Position numbers and translations under genes: made by a program
Part shown: in pieces, positions 9,324 to 17,320 of the stretch
Layout: each line of letters opens with the position of its first letter
Position numbering within the stretch: the first letter of the stretch is position 1
Assembly: GCF_002153605.1 (NCBI RefSeq)
Contig: NZ_JOPG01000020.1
Span: forward strand, 1-64,000
Source: Acetobacter malorum
GTDB taxonomy: Bacteria; Pseudomonadota; Alphaproteobacteria; Acetobacterales; Acetobacteraceae
Direction: 5' to 3'
Length of the DNA stretch: 64,000 nt
The notes under the pieces: generated by a model
Database searches by the model: none
Told to the model about the DNA's origin: nothing
The model's input: only the letters and a program-made list of their open reading frames with translations

Positions 9324-9971
9324 TCAGGCGGCAATAGCGTCATACAGCCCCACGCCGGAGAGGCGGGACATGGTCTGACGATAGGCCTCGACGGCGGGCG
9401 GATAGACAATGCCGCGCACGAGCGAGAGGCTGTGCAGGTGGGCGAACAGGTGAATATCATCTGTGGAGAGCGTGCCGTTGACGGCTTCCGGGCTGCGGAT
9501 AAGCGGGGCAAGCATTTTCAGCATGACGTTCAGATTGCCGATCCCTGCCTCACTGTCCCGCAGAATTTCAAAGAACGGGCCGGTGGCGGCTTCCTTTTTT
9601 GTCAGGAAGTATGCGCGGGCGGCAGTGGTGGCAAATTCCGGCAGCGGGGCGCAGGCGGCGCGCGGCAGGAACAGATTATAGAGCGTGCTGCTGGTCACGC
9701 TGATCCATTCCGTAATGGCCGGGTTGGGGGTGCCTGTCAGGACAGGCGTGCCCTGCTGGTCGATATGGGTGACGATATCCATGCTTTCCGGCATGAAGCG
9801 GCCTTCTTCCTCCAGAATGGGGAGGGATTTGCGGCCGACCATGCCGATGGGCGTGGCTTCATCATCATTGAGCAGGATGATGCGTTCATAGGGGAGGTTT
9901 TTCAGACCGAAAATCATCTCTGCTTTCACGCAGAACGGGCAGTGATCGTAAATATAGAGTTTCGGGGTCAT
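9324..9971 (-). CDS. grxB: Glutaredoxin 2 (GST-fold)
   Basis: 215 residues from the ATG at 9971 (GGAG about 8 bases upstream). The glutaredoxin active site C-P-F-C is at residues 11-14 right after KLYIYDH, followed by the GrxB-like RIILLNDDEATP and VGRKSLPILEE (cis-Pro segment). An all-helical GST-like C-terminal domain makes up the rest. The protein would reduce protein and glutathione mixed disulfides in the cytoplasm. It reads in the same direction as the flanking phage genes but is a normal cellular redox gene; together with sodC, the peroxiredoxin and trhO it is one of several cellular genes lying among phage genes. Confidence 0.88.
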   Translation of the reverse strand: MTPKLYIYDHCPFCVKAEMIFGLKNLPYERIILLNDDEATPIGMVGRKSLPILEEEGRFMPESMDIVTHIDQQGTPVLTGTPNPAITEWISVTSSTLYNLFLPRAACAPLPEFATTAARAYFLTKKEAATGPFFEILRDSEAGIGNLNVMLKMLAPLIRSPEAVNGTLSTDDIHLFAHLHSLSLVRGIVYPPAVEAYRQTMSRLSGVGLYDAIAA

Positions 9972-10035
9972 GCTACTGTGCTCCATACGGATACGGTGGG
10001 CCTTCCCCCTGCCCTGTTCTGAAAGCCTCTGCGCG

Positions 10036-10614
10036 TCAAGCCTGTTCTGTTTGCGCGGCGGGCTGGGCGGGTGTGTTTTTTGCGGCGCGGGCAGCTTTGG
10101 CGGCCTTGCGCTCAGCCTCCTGACGGTCGGCCAGCTGTTCCAGCAACAGGGCGCACTGGGCGGCAATTTTGCGCTGGGAGGAACTGGCCGAGATGGCGGG
10201 AAACAGGGCCTCGCCCATAGCACGGAACGAGAGTTCATCCACCAGCATCATCCGCAGGCGTTGATGGGCGCACAGGCCCAGAGCCTCCCGAATTGCTGTG
10301 ATTCGTGCCATGGCACGGGCGCGGACCAGTTGCCAGGAGACGGCATCATGCCGGGTGAGCGTGCTGGGGCGGTGCTGGTCTGAAAACTCCACGTAGTCAC
10401 AATAGCCAAACACGTAGTCCCGATACCAGCGCTCGGCAGCATCGGCGGCGGGCTGGGTGATGTCCCCTGCCTGAAGCAACGCCTGCACGGTGCGCAGGAC
10501 GCGGGTGGGCGCTGTGCCGACAAATTCCGAGTGGGCGCGGCGTTCGGGCGTGGGAGCGTTCTCCGCGAAAGTGTTTTCTGTAGACATGCGGTTTCTGGTT
10601 TTCTGTTTTGCCAT
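10036..10614 (-). CDS. Hypothetical phage-type helical protein
   Basis: 192 residues from the ATG at 10614 (AAAGG about 7 bases before); an in-frame ATG also lies at 10587. It is mostly helical, with a core WYRDYVFGYCDYVEFSDQH and RARAMARITAIREALG. This recalls small regulatory or replication-linked proteins of alphaproteobacterial phages (DUF6456-like pattern, uncertain). The C-terminal tail is a run of Ala, Lys and Gln. It lies in the minus-strand remnant operon after the 10662 gene. No enzymatic motif is visible. Confidence 0.6.
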   Translation of the reverse strand: MAKQKTRNRMSTENTFAENAPTPERRAHSEFVGTAPTRVLRTVQALLQAGDITQPAADAAERWYRDYVFGYCDYVEFSDQHRPSTLTRHDAVSWQLVRARAMARITAIREALGLCAHQRLRMMLVDELSFRAMGEALFPAISASSSQRKIAAQCALLLEQLADRQEAERKAAKAARAAKNTPAQPAAQTEQA

Positions 10615-10661
10615 AGTGGGGCCTTTGAAGAGGGTGTCAGAACACTGGAGACGTCGTGTGG

Positions 10662-11180
10662 TTATGCGGCGGCGTGTGCCGTGGGCGTCTGGTCGCGCAG
10701 GGATGTGGGGAGGCAAGCCAGCAAAGTGCGGCTGCTGGCAGCATCCCGCCGCAGGGCGTTGGCGAAGGGGAGCAGGATGGTCCGCAGCTCGTTCGGGCAG
10801 GGCCAGCGCGCGCCGACCGGGTAGTCGTCCCTCGGGGGCTGGCGCGTCCAGGCAAGTCGCGCCTCCGGCCCCCATGCACCGGCGGGAATATCTGCGCAGA
10901 CTTCAAAAATAGCGCGGCACTGGGCGGCGGCGTGCGCTGCCCCCGGCGGGTTGGTGACGAGCTGGCCGAGCTTTTTGAGCCATGCGGCGACGTGCAGTTC
11001 CGTCACCGGCTGCAAGGCTGTGTGCAGACTTTGGGCGTGGGCCTGCAACGCCGTGATGAGGTCTGGCGGCACGTCTCGCCGGATGAGCGGCACCCCTGCG
11101 GCCTGTGCCGCGAAAATGGCCCGTAGCGCGGGGGATGGGGGTGTGTAAGGGCGAGCGGGCACGTGGGCTGGAGTGGGCAT
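10662..11180 (-). CDS. Hypothetical phage protein
   Basis: 172 residues from the ATG at 11180, chosen because GGAAGG lies about 9 bases upstream and the start is only 2 bases after the stop of the upstream gene (11183). The protein is helical, Ala- and Pro-rich, with no signal peptide. I do not recognise it. The tight spacing places it in the remnant's early operon, after a replication-like gene, so an accessory role in phage replication is the plain guess. Confidence 0.55.
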   Translation of the reverse strand: MPTPAHVPARPYTPPSPALRAIFAAQAAGVPLIRRDVPPDLITALQAHAQSLHTALQPVTELHVAAWLKKLGQLVTNPPGAAHAAAQCRAIFEVCADIPAGAWGPEARLAWTRQPPRDDYPVGARWPCPNELRTILLPFANALRRDAASSRTLLACLPTSLRDQTPTAHAAA

Positions 11181-11182
11181 GG

Positions 11183-12016
11183 TCAGACGCCTTCCAGATC
11201 GGGCACGGCGGCCCATGCGGCCATGCGGTTGGCGTGGGGTGTGCTGCTCTGGGGCTGGTCGGGTTCGGCCTGGGCGGCGTCACTCTGGGCGGCGAGGCGG
11301 TGGCGGATGGTGGCTTCCAGCCAGGAGACGGGTTCTGCCGGGTTGAAGGCCTCACATTCAGCCAGCACGGCCAGAAGGGTGGCGGCATCATCGGCGAGCA
11401 TTTTCAGCCATTTGCCCAGCAGCGCACGGGCCGAGCGGTCTGGTCTGCCGGTGACCCGTTTTAAAAACAACAGGCCTGTGTTGAATAAATGCGTGCGCGC
11501 ATCACTGTCCGGCCCGAACGCAGTGAGGGAGGTTTCTGCTTCTGACTCTGCCTCTGCTTCTTGGTGTTTAAGGGGCTGAGGCGCGGGTGTGGTTAAGGCC
11601 TCCCCTGCCCTTTCCGGCTGCTGGCCGGGTTGGGGGGCCGAGTTTGCGGCGGACGTGGGTTTGAGCTGCGGGTTGCCACCGGTGCGGCCCCACTGTGCCC
11701 CGAGGTCCGACGCTGCTTTGTCCCGCAGCAGGCGACGGCAGAAAACAGCACCCTCTGGCGTGGTGCTATACACCCCGGCCTCACGCAGTTCGGCCATCAG
11801 GCGCTGGATCTGGCGGTCTGACACGCCCAGCATCTGTGCAAGCTGGCGCGTGTGCAGCGGGCGGTGATTGACGCACAAATGGCCGTAGGGTTCGGCCTCG
11901 TGCATCAGGCACAGCAGGCGCATCCACAGGCCTTGTGCGGCGAGTGAGCACAGGCGCAAAGCGGGGTCGCGCTCGTAATCCTGCCACCAGAATTTGGACC
12001 AGCGGCGTTTGCTCAT
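11183..12016 (-). CDS. Phage replication-type protein with winged-helix start
   Basis: 277 residues. The opening KFWWQDYERDPALRLCSLAAQGLWMRLLCLMHEA is the usual start of phage replication proteins in this group. It leads into a helix-turn-helix region (TRQLAQMLGVSDRQIQRLM) and an allelic 'AGVYSTTPEGAVFCRRL' wing. A low-complexity linker (Pro/Ala/Glu) and a C-terminal helical domain (RALLGKWLKMLADDAATLL) follow. The intact prophage carries an analogue at 51428. The ATG overlaps the stop of the upstream GcrA-like gene (ATGA), so the two are translationally coupled. Confidence 0.65.
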   Translation of the reverse strand: MSKRRWSKFWWQDYERDPALRLCSLAAQGLWMRLLCLMHEAEPYGHLCVNHRPLHTRQLAQMLGVSDRQIQRLMAELREAGVYSTTPEGAVFCRRLLRDKAASDLGAQWGRTGGNPQLKPTSAANSAPQPGQQPERAGEALTTPAPQPLKHQEAEAESEAETSLTAFGPDSDARTHLFNTGLLFLKRVTGRPDRSARALLGKWLKMLADDAATLLAVLAECEAFNPAEPVSWLEATIRHRLAAQSDAAQAEPDQPQSSTPHANRMAAWAAVPDLEGV

Positions 12017-12582
12017 ACCACGTCCCTCCAGCGCTCCAGCCCGCGCCAGATGGCCTGCGTGGCGATGGGGTGACCGGCGGGGAGCGGTTCCGGGTCACGC
12101 AGGGGTTCGTGCCACTCCTCATCCTGCGCGGCGTGAGCCGGGGTTTCGGACCGGGCCTGCTCGTACCGCATCAGAGCCTGCCGCACGCCTTCCATACAGC
12201 GGCCTGTCTGCCGCCCGATCTGCCGCAGGGATTTTCCGGCGCGCCGCAGGGCAACCATCTGCTCCAGCAGGGCGGCATCCGTTTTGGGGCGGGCGGCGGC
12301 GTGGAGGGCGGTGTCCGCTGCGCGGGCGGGACTCGGGTGGGATGTTGAGGGGGATTTATCACCCTTATGCGCGGAAATACGCTGCGGGGATGGGATGGGT
12401 GCGGACGTGGCTGCAACAGGGGGACAGCGGGGGATGATGTGCGCCGGGGTGCGAGGGGTGTTCTGCGCCGCCGCGGGACGGGCTGCATGGGGCATGCCGG
12501 GAGCACGAACCAGAGGCATGGCGGGAAATCCGCCAGAAATCAGGGTTGAAATGGAGGGAGCGGGAGACTGTGAGGCCGACAT
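12013..12582 (-). CDS. GcrA-like HTH phage protein
   Basis: 189 residues from the ATG at 12582 (AGGAAG 7 bases upstream; a GTG at 12588 is less likely because it overlaps that site). The first half is Pro/Ala/Ser-rich and probably disordered. Residues about 100-140 hold a helix-turn-helix of the GcrA/resolvase type (LLEQMVALRRAGKSLRQIGR). The tail has the LPAGHPIA-W motif common in phage-encoded GcrA-like proteins. It would bind DNA and act as a transcription regulator. It is the first gene of the minus-strand operon and is divergent from the repressor gene at 12740. Confidence 0.65.
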   Translation of the reverse strand: MSASQSPAPSISTLISGGFPAMPLVRAPGMPHAARPAAAQNTPRTPAHIIPRCPPVAATSAPIPSPQRISAHKGDKSPSTSHPSPARAADTALHAAARPKTDAALLEQMVALRRAGKSLRQIGRQTGRCMEGVRQALMRYEQARSETPAHAAQDEEWHEPLRDPEPLPAGHPIATQAIWRGLERWRDVV

Positions 12583-12696
12583 AGGCACTCTTCCTTTGAA
12601 TGGAGGCGATCAAAACAACCTCATCACAAGGGGTGAGGCTTAAGGGGGACGGTAGGGTGACCAGTCACAACGCGTCAAGGGGATATTGAAGAGATA

Positions 12697-12740
12697 TATC
12701 CCATTTGATCTTTGGGGGATCGCGTGGGATAGTTCCCCCA
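12697..12740 (+). promoter_or_regulatory. Nested inverted repeats, probable repressor operators
   Basis: TATCCCA (12697-12703) is mirrored by TGGGATA (12725-12731), and TGGGGGA (12713-12719) by TCCCCCA (12734-12740). The second pair runs into the repressor start codon at 12740. Their place in the divergent region between the S24 repressor and the GcrA-like operon suggests autorepression sites. Binding is inferred from position only. Confidence 0.5.
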
Positions 12741-13450
12741 TGGATCGCTCATCTGTTGCCAGAGAACTGGAACGCCGCATGGCCCTGCTGGGCCTGACGC
12801 AAAAAGCCCTGTCCCGCAGCGCAGGTGTGGGCGACACCTATGTGCGCGATATTCTGAAAGGGAAATCGCGCAATCCGGGCGGAGAAAAGCTGGAGCGCGT
12901 GGCCTCCATCCTTGGCTGCACGGCGCGGGATCTGCTGTTCCCCGCCGGGGGGCAGTCCGTGGCGCGGGAGGCGCGGTCCACCTACATTGCAACGCCGGAC
13001 CAGCCGGAAATTACGATGGAGCTGAACCCGCCGGGTTATGTGGCGGTGCCTTATATCTCGCTCCGGGCGGGCATGGGCGGCTGCGGCTATGTGGAAGACC
13101 GGCTGCTGGGGCGGCCCAAGTTTTTTGAGGAAGAGTTTGTGCGTGGTGCGCTGCGGGCCTCACCCTCCGACCTCCGGGTGATTGAAGTGGAAGGCCAGTC
13201 CATGGAGCCGATGCTCCAGAACGGGGACATGGTGCTGGTGGATACGCGCAAGACATCCATTATCGAACCGGGGATTTTTGTCCTGTTTGATGGCGATGGC
13301 GTGGTGTGCAAGTGGGCGGAGCGGGCGCATGAAGCCTCGGAACCGATGGTGCGCATCAAGTCCGAAAACCCGCGTTTTTCCCCTTATGACGTTCCCGCCG
13401 ACCAGGTGCAGATTATTGGCCGGGTCGTGTGGTTTGCGCGGCGGCTGTAA
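12740..13450 (+). CDS. S24-family (LexA/CI-like) phage repressor
   Basis: 236 residues from the ATG at 12740; the open frame upstream (to 12686) runs through the operator repeats and is not favoured. The N-terminal HTH (residues 1-65) has QKALSRSAGVGDTYVRDILKG. A linker with an A-G bond (about 110-111, LRAGMGG) precedes the S24 peptidase-like domain with Ser154 in VEGQSMEPML and Lys191 in VVCKWAE, the dyad used for self-cleavage after DNA damage. It would keep the remnant prophage silent. The gene is divergent from the minus-strand early operon. Confidence 0.85.
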   Translation: MDRSSVARELERRMALLGLTQKALSRSAGVGDTYVRDILKGKSRNPGGEKLERVASILGCTARDLLFPAGGQSVAREARSTYIATPDQPEITMELNPPGYVAVPYISLRAGMGGCGYVEDRLLGRPKFFEEEFVRGALRASPSDLRVIEVEGQSMEPMLQNGDMVLVDTRKTSIIEPGIFVLFDGDGVVCKWAERAHEASEPMVRIKSENPRFSPYDVPADQVQIIGRVVWFARRL

Positions 13451-13807
13451 CAGAGCCTTCTAAGCACGCGAAAACTGACATACTCCGGACAGGAGAGGTG
13501 CGCGTTCTTTAACGCTGCACGTGGTAGAAATAAGTACCGCAGACCACTCCGAACCAAGAAAAAATCTTTTCCCAAGCGTGCCATAAATACAAACATCTTA
13601 TTTATGAGACACTAAAGAGCGCTATTTTTACGAGTTATATCCGAGAGATAGCCTGAATACAATGACTGTATTCAGTTGAATATAGATCATTACAATATGT
13701 TTGATACAGATTCATTAAAAAATACTAATTTGAATAAATGAAGTCGATTGATATGGATAACGAAAGATTAAAAATTGAGTATTTATTAACAAAATAAGGA
13801 TACGCGC
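13451..13807. other. AT-rich intergenic region before the first Hint gene
   Basis: About 357 bases without a convincing gene. It contains a perfect 9-bp inverted repeat with a 5-base spacer, CTGAATACA (13653-13661) and TGTATTCAG (13667-13675), that could be a regulator site or short hairpin. AT-rich promoter-like DNA and an AAGGA ribosome binding site (13796-13800) precede the ATG at 13808. Confidence 0.6.
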
Positions 13808-15736
13808 ATGAGCGCATCTTACACCGCGACTTATGTCTGGACGGGCGCCGGAGACGGCACAAGCTGGGCCGATACCAAAAACTGGACCTATTACGACCAG
13901 AGCGGGAATACCACCTCCTATCCGCTGACATGGGTGAACGGGCAGCAGGTTGCTTTGCCTCCGGGCACCAGCAGCACATGGGCACCTGTGGCCTTTCCGG
14001 CGAATGCCACAGTGGATCTGGCTGGCCAGACCTATGGGGGCGTGGCCAACATGACCGTGGCCGACGGCGCTGCGGTGACGCTGGAAAATGGCACCGTAAA
14101 CGCCAACGGACTGAGCGTGGCCAGCTCTGGCGCACTGACTGTCAGCGGTGCGGCAACCACCCTGACGGCACCTTCCTCCGCCACGATCAATGGCACGCTG
14201 GGACTGAATGATGGTGCGACTGTCACTCTGAATGGCAGCGTGGCAGGGACTGTGGTGTTTGGGGAGGCCCTGGACAACACGCATAATACACTGGTGCTGA
14301 ATAACGCCTCTCTTTCCATCGGGACGGTGGAGAATTTCACACCGTCTGACAGTGTGGTGGTGGCGAACTCCGGCTATCCGCATGTGCGCTGGATTCAGAA
14401 CGGAGACAGCAACACCTACACGCTGGTACCAGTGGACAGTAATAACTGGACGCAGTCGGCTATTGTTTCCAACCTTTCCTTCGCTCCCAAACGAGACGCA
14501 CAGGGAAATGTTCTGACAGATGCTGATGGCAATACTGTTTACTATTCTCCGCAGGATCTGAGCCCGGCCCCTTCCTCGACAGGGACGATCGACGGCAAGA
14601 GCGGTGATAGTCAGCATACCGGCAGCACCTATATTCAGGATGCCGGGTTTACGTATGACAGCAGCGCCCGAACGGCCACAGTGACGTGCTTTCTGGCCGG
14701 CTCCATGATCCGCACCGCAAAAGGCGATGTGGCCGTTGAAGATGTGCGTGTGGGTGATCTGGTTCTGACGGTAACCACTGGGCAGGAGGTGTATCAGCCC
14801 GTCATCTGGGCCGGGTATCAGACTGCGACAGTGCGCGCCGACCTGCCGGATGATGAAGCGGGATATCCGGTTCGTATCCGGGCGGGTGCTCTTGCCGAGG
14901 GTGTGCCGTATAAAGACCTGCTGATTACGCCCGAACACTGCCTGTTTCTGAACGGTCGTTTTGTTCCCGTTCGGATGCTGGTCAATGGCCGCAGCATTTT
15001 TTATGATCGCACCCTGACGCAGTACACCTACTACCATGTGGAAACGGCACAGCATGCCGTGATTATGGCCAATGGGATGCTGACGGAAAGCTATCTGGAT
15101 ACCGGCAACCGGGGCACCTTTGCACAAGCCGGTAAAGTGGCAACTTTGGGCGCAGGACCGCGCAGCTGGGCACAACATGCCGCTGCCCCGCTGGCGGTGG
15201 CACGCGAAGAGGTGGAACCCATGTTCCGTGCGCTGGCCGCGCGGGCTGCACAGTCTGGCGACGGAGAGACCCGGGGAACAGAGGCTGGACCGGAACTGAC
15301 CTACGAGGCTGATCTGCACCTGGAAACGATGTGCGGACAGACCATCCGCAAAATCCGTATGCAGGATGGCCTGGCGTCTTTCATGCTTCCGGCGGGTGTA
15401 ACGCAGGTTCGGCTTGTCTCCCGCGCCAGCCGCCCGTGTGATGTGGTGGGGCCGTTTGTGGATGACCGGCGGATGCTGGGTGTTCTGGTGGGCGACATTG
15501 TGATGTGTGAAGGCAATCTTGCCCCGCGCAGCATCGTGCCGCAGGCGCAGGACGGTACCCTGCCCGGCTGGCATACACCGGAACCCAATGGCGCACGCTG
15601 GACGAATGGCTCAGCCGTGTTGCCGGTCCCGACCTCGTTGCAGCATGCGTTAACGGTGTTGACCGTGCGCGTTCTGTCTGCCGGGCCGTATTGTGTGGAA
15701 GACACGCCCGTCTGCCGGGACTGTGTAAACCACTGA
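13808..15736 (+). CDS. Hint-domain protein with beta-repeat N-terminus (Hint paralogue A)
   Basis: 642 residues. Residues 1-290 are Gly/Thr/Asn/Val-rich beta-helix-like sequence beginning TYVWTGAGDGTSWADTKNW. There is no Sec signal peptide and no outer-membrane barrel. Cys294 opens a Hint (hedgehog/intein, Hint_2-type) domain: CFLAGSMIRT, VGDLVL, the T-x-x-H motif in ITPEHCLF, and YYHVETAQHAVIMANGML. A conserved tail of about 160 residues (DLHLETMCGQTIR, GPFVDDRRMLGV) follows and is shared by all four paralogues here. Hint domains drive N-S acyl shifts and self-cleavage; the canonical intein C-terminal His-Asn/nucleophile is not seen, so splicing is unlikely and cleavage or anchoring is more plausible. 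A terminator follows directly. Confidence 0.85.
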   Translation: MSASYTATYVWTGAGDGTSWADTKNWTYYDQSGNTTSYPLTWVNGQQVALPPGTSSTWAPVAFPANATVDLAGQTYGGVANMTVADGAAVTLENGTVNANGLSVASSGALTVSGAATTLTAPSSATINGTLGLNDGATVTLNGSVAGTVVFGEALDNTHNTLVLNNASLSIGTVENFTPSDSVVVANSGYPHVRWIQNGDSNTYTLVPVDSNNWTQSAIVSNLSFAPKRDAQGNVLTDADGNTVYYSPQDLSPAPSSTGTIDGKSGDSQHTGSTYIQDAGFTYDSSARTATVTCFLAGSMIRTAKGDVAVEDVRVGDLVLTVTTGQEVYQPVIWAGYQTATVRADLPDDEAGYPVRIRAGALAEGVPYKDLLITPEHCLFLNGRFVPVRMLVNGRSIFYDRTLTQYTYYHVETAQHAVIMANGMLTESYLDTGNRGTFAQAGKVATLGAGPRSWAQHAAAPLAVAREEVEPMFRALAARAAQSGDGETRGTEAGPELTYEADLHLETMCGQTIRKIRMQDGLASFMLPAGVTQVRLVSRASRPCDVVGPFVDDRRMLGVLVGDIVMCEGNLAPRSIVPQAQDGTLPGWHTPEPNGARWTNGSAVLPVPTSLQHALTVLTVRVLSAGPYCVEDTPVCRDCVNH

Positions 15737-15765
15737 GGCATTTTGCCTTTTAAGAGACCGGAAAG

Positions 15766-15803
15766 CCGGAAGATTCCTTATGGGTCTTCCGGTTTTTCTT
15801 TTT
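15766..15803 (+). terminator. Intrinsic terminator after Hint paralogue A
   Basis: CCGGAAGA (15766-15773) pairs with TCTTCCGG (15785-15792), followed by a T-rich tract to 15803. Confidence 0.9.
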
Positions 15804-15882
15804 TAGGCAGGAAACGGCAGCGGCACGAGATAGTCAGCCTTACACAGATGGTTTGTGCTGATGATCTTTGTGAGTGCTGCTG

Positions 15883-16212
15883 ATGATATCCTCCTCATCC
15901 CGCCCTGTTACGCGTCCCGAAAACACCGGGTCTGGTGCAGCATTTTGGATGCCCTTGCCGGGAAGTGCGGCCTTTTTGCGCAGGCAGGAGGCGCTGGACT
16001 GTGCAACGCTGACACAGGTTGCGGCGTGTTTACGGCGGACGGTGCGCGAGATTACGCCCCTGCTTGATGCGCTGTATTTTAAAGCGGCTCCGCTGGCCGT
16101 GCTGGACTGCTGTGCCACGCTGGAGGCTCTGGCGCAGGAGGTTGAGCAGGATGATGTGCAGACTGTGGCGGAACACGCGCAGGAAGACGTCAGGGGTCTG
16201 TTGCCGTTTTAA
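15883..16212 (+). CDS. Hypothetical small helical protein
   Basis: 109 residues from the ATG at 15883 (a GTG at 15874 is also in frame); there is no good ribosome binding site for either. The C-terminal two thirds is strongly helical with Leu/Ala heptad-like spacing (ITPLLDALYF, LDCCATLEALAQEVEQDD). Composition favours a real gene over the other frames, but the family is not recognised. Confidence 0.4.
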   Translation: MISSSSRPVTRPENTGSGAAFWMPLPGSAAFLRRQEALDCATLTQVAACLRRTVREITPLLDALYFKAAPLAVLDCCATLEALAQEVEQDDVQTVAEHAQEDVRGLLPF

Positions 16213-16268
16213 AACGTCTTGAAGGCACTCTGAGGAGAACGGTTCCGAATTGACGGACCTGCCCCCTG

Positions 16269-16415
16269 CCTTGCCGCAGAGGTGGCCACCCCGATTACAT
16301 AGAAAACCACCACGACGACAGCGGTGGCAAACTGGCTTATTCCCGATCCTGCTTTACGCAGTTCAAGAACTCACCGGGCTGGCTGCCGGATATTAAAATT
16401 GGCTATCGCTTTTAA
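16269..16415 (+). pseudogene. Possible 3' remnant of an outer-membrane protein gene
   Basis: A short frame ending in Phe-stop reads DYIENHHDDSGGKLAYSR and then FKNSPGWLPDIKIGYRF. The aromatic-ending last strand is like the C-terminus of an outer-membrane beta-barrel. No start codon or upstream part is found, so this would be a decayed fragment. Weak evidence. Confidence 0.25.
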
Positions 16416-16441
16416 TCCCCACTGGCATATGGCCGTGGGCG

Positions 16442-16825
16442 TCAACCTTTTTCCGGCTTAAGCAGGGACTTGCACTGCACATACGTCTCTTTATGCCGGA
16501 AGACGAACAGCAGGTAATAATCCAGCGCACGGCTGCGGCGTTTGGAGGTGTGCGTGTAGAACGGGAAGACGTCAAACGGGCCTTCATACCCCGGTGGGAT
16601 GGGGTCCTGTTCCAGAATAGTTTTGACGCGGAACAGCGGAATATAAATATGCGTTGCCCCGGCGTTTCTGCGCACGTGCCAGAGGTTCTTGCGGAACTTC
16701 TTCAGCCTGTCGGGCAGAATGAAGATCATGTTCTCTTCAATAAAGCTTTCGTCCGGGGTGCTGTTGCGCAGGTAGCGCATGTCATCGGGCATATCACAGA
16801 AAAAATTATAGCCCTGAATAATCAT
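16442..16825 (-). CDS. Hypothetical cytoplasmic protein
   Basis: 127 residues, rich in Phe, Tyr, Lys and Arg, with motifs NFFCDMPDDMRYL, FILPDRLKKFRKNLW and LDYYLLFVFRHKETY. There is no signal peptide, and the hydrophobic stretches are too short for membrane segments. The composition and uninterrupted frame suggest a real gene. I do not recognise the family. It lies 41 bases from the next minus-strand gene (16867), possibly in one unit with it. Confidence 0.5.
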   Translation of the reverse strand: MIIQGYNFFCDMPDDMRYLRNSTPDESFIEENMIFILPDRLKKFRKNLWHVRRNAGATHIYIPLFRVKTILEQDPIPPGYEGPFDVFPFYTHTSKRRSRALDYYLLFVFRHKETYVQCKSLLKPEKG

Positions 16826-16866
16826 GGTGGTCTTTCTGGCTGGTCTGTCTGGTAGGGGTGGCCGCG

Positions 16867-17112
16867 TTACCGCAAGCCGCCATAGGGGTCATCCTGCACG
16901 CCCTCTGGTTTCCGGCCGCGCCTGCGATGCCTGAGATAAAGCACGAGGCCGAGCGGCACAATCAGCAGAGTGCTGTAATGGCTCAGGTTCTGCCATTTTG
17001 AGCTATGCAGCAGGATATCCGTGGAATAGATCCCGGCCGCCAGTGTGGCCGCAGCCAGCAGCAGGCTGAATACACCAATGGCGATTTTCTCCGCGACGCT
17101 GTTTTCTGGCAC
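16867..17112 (-). CDS. Small two-helix membrane protein
   Basis: 81 residues with two hydrophobic segments (about 9-30, IAIGVFSLLLAAATLAAGIY; and about 45-60, STLLIVPLGLVLYL), followed by a basic cluster RHRRRGRK, which by the positive-inside rule places the tail in the cytoplasm. It lies upstream of the 16442 gene on the same strand. No known family recognised. Confidence 0.55.
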   Translation of the reverse strand: MPENSVAEKIAIGVFSLLLAAATLAAGIYSTDILLHSSKWQNLSHYSTLLIVPLGLVLYLRHRRRGRKPEGVQDDPYGGLR

Positions 17113-17320
17113 GGTGGGCTCCCCTGTGGCTTTGCCGGCTGGCTGGATGCGGGCAGCATATCACGGCTGGTCTGGGGGCGTCACGGTTGGGAGCCTCTGC
17201 GCCGGGGGCGAACTATGGCGGGAGCGCAACGGAGTGAGCGCACCAGCGTTAGAGGCAGGCTGGCCCTGTTGTGGGAAATGGCAGTAGGATGAGGCAACGG
17301 CTCAGGCCGACCAGAGGACG

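Noticed and set aside
13715-15574. 619-codon open frame on the minus strand opposite Hint paralogue A
   Set aside because: It is the antisense shadow of a GC-rich coding region. His/Arg/Gly-rich composition, no ribosome binding site, and similar shadows appear opposite the other Hint domains.
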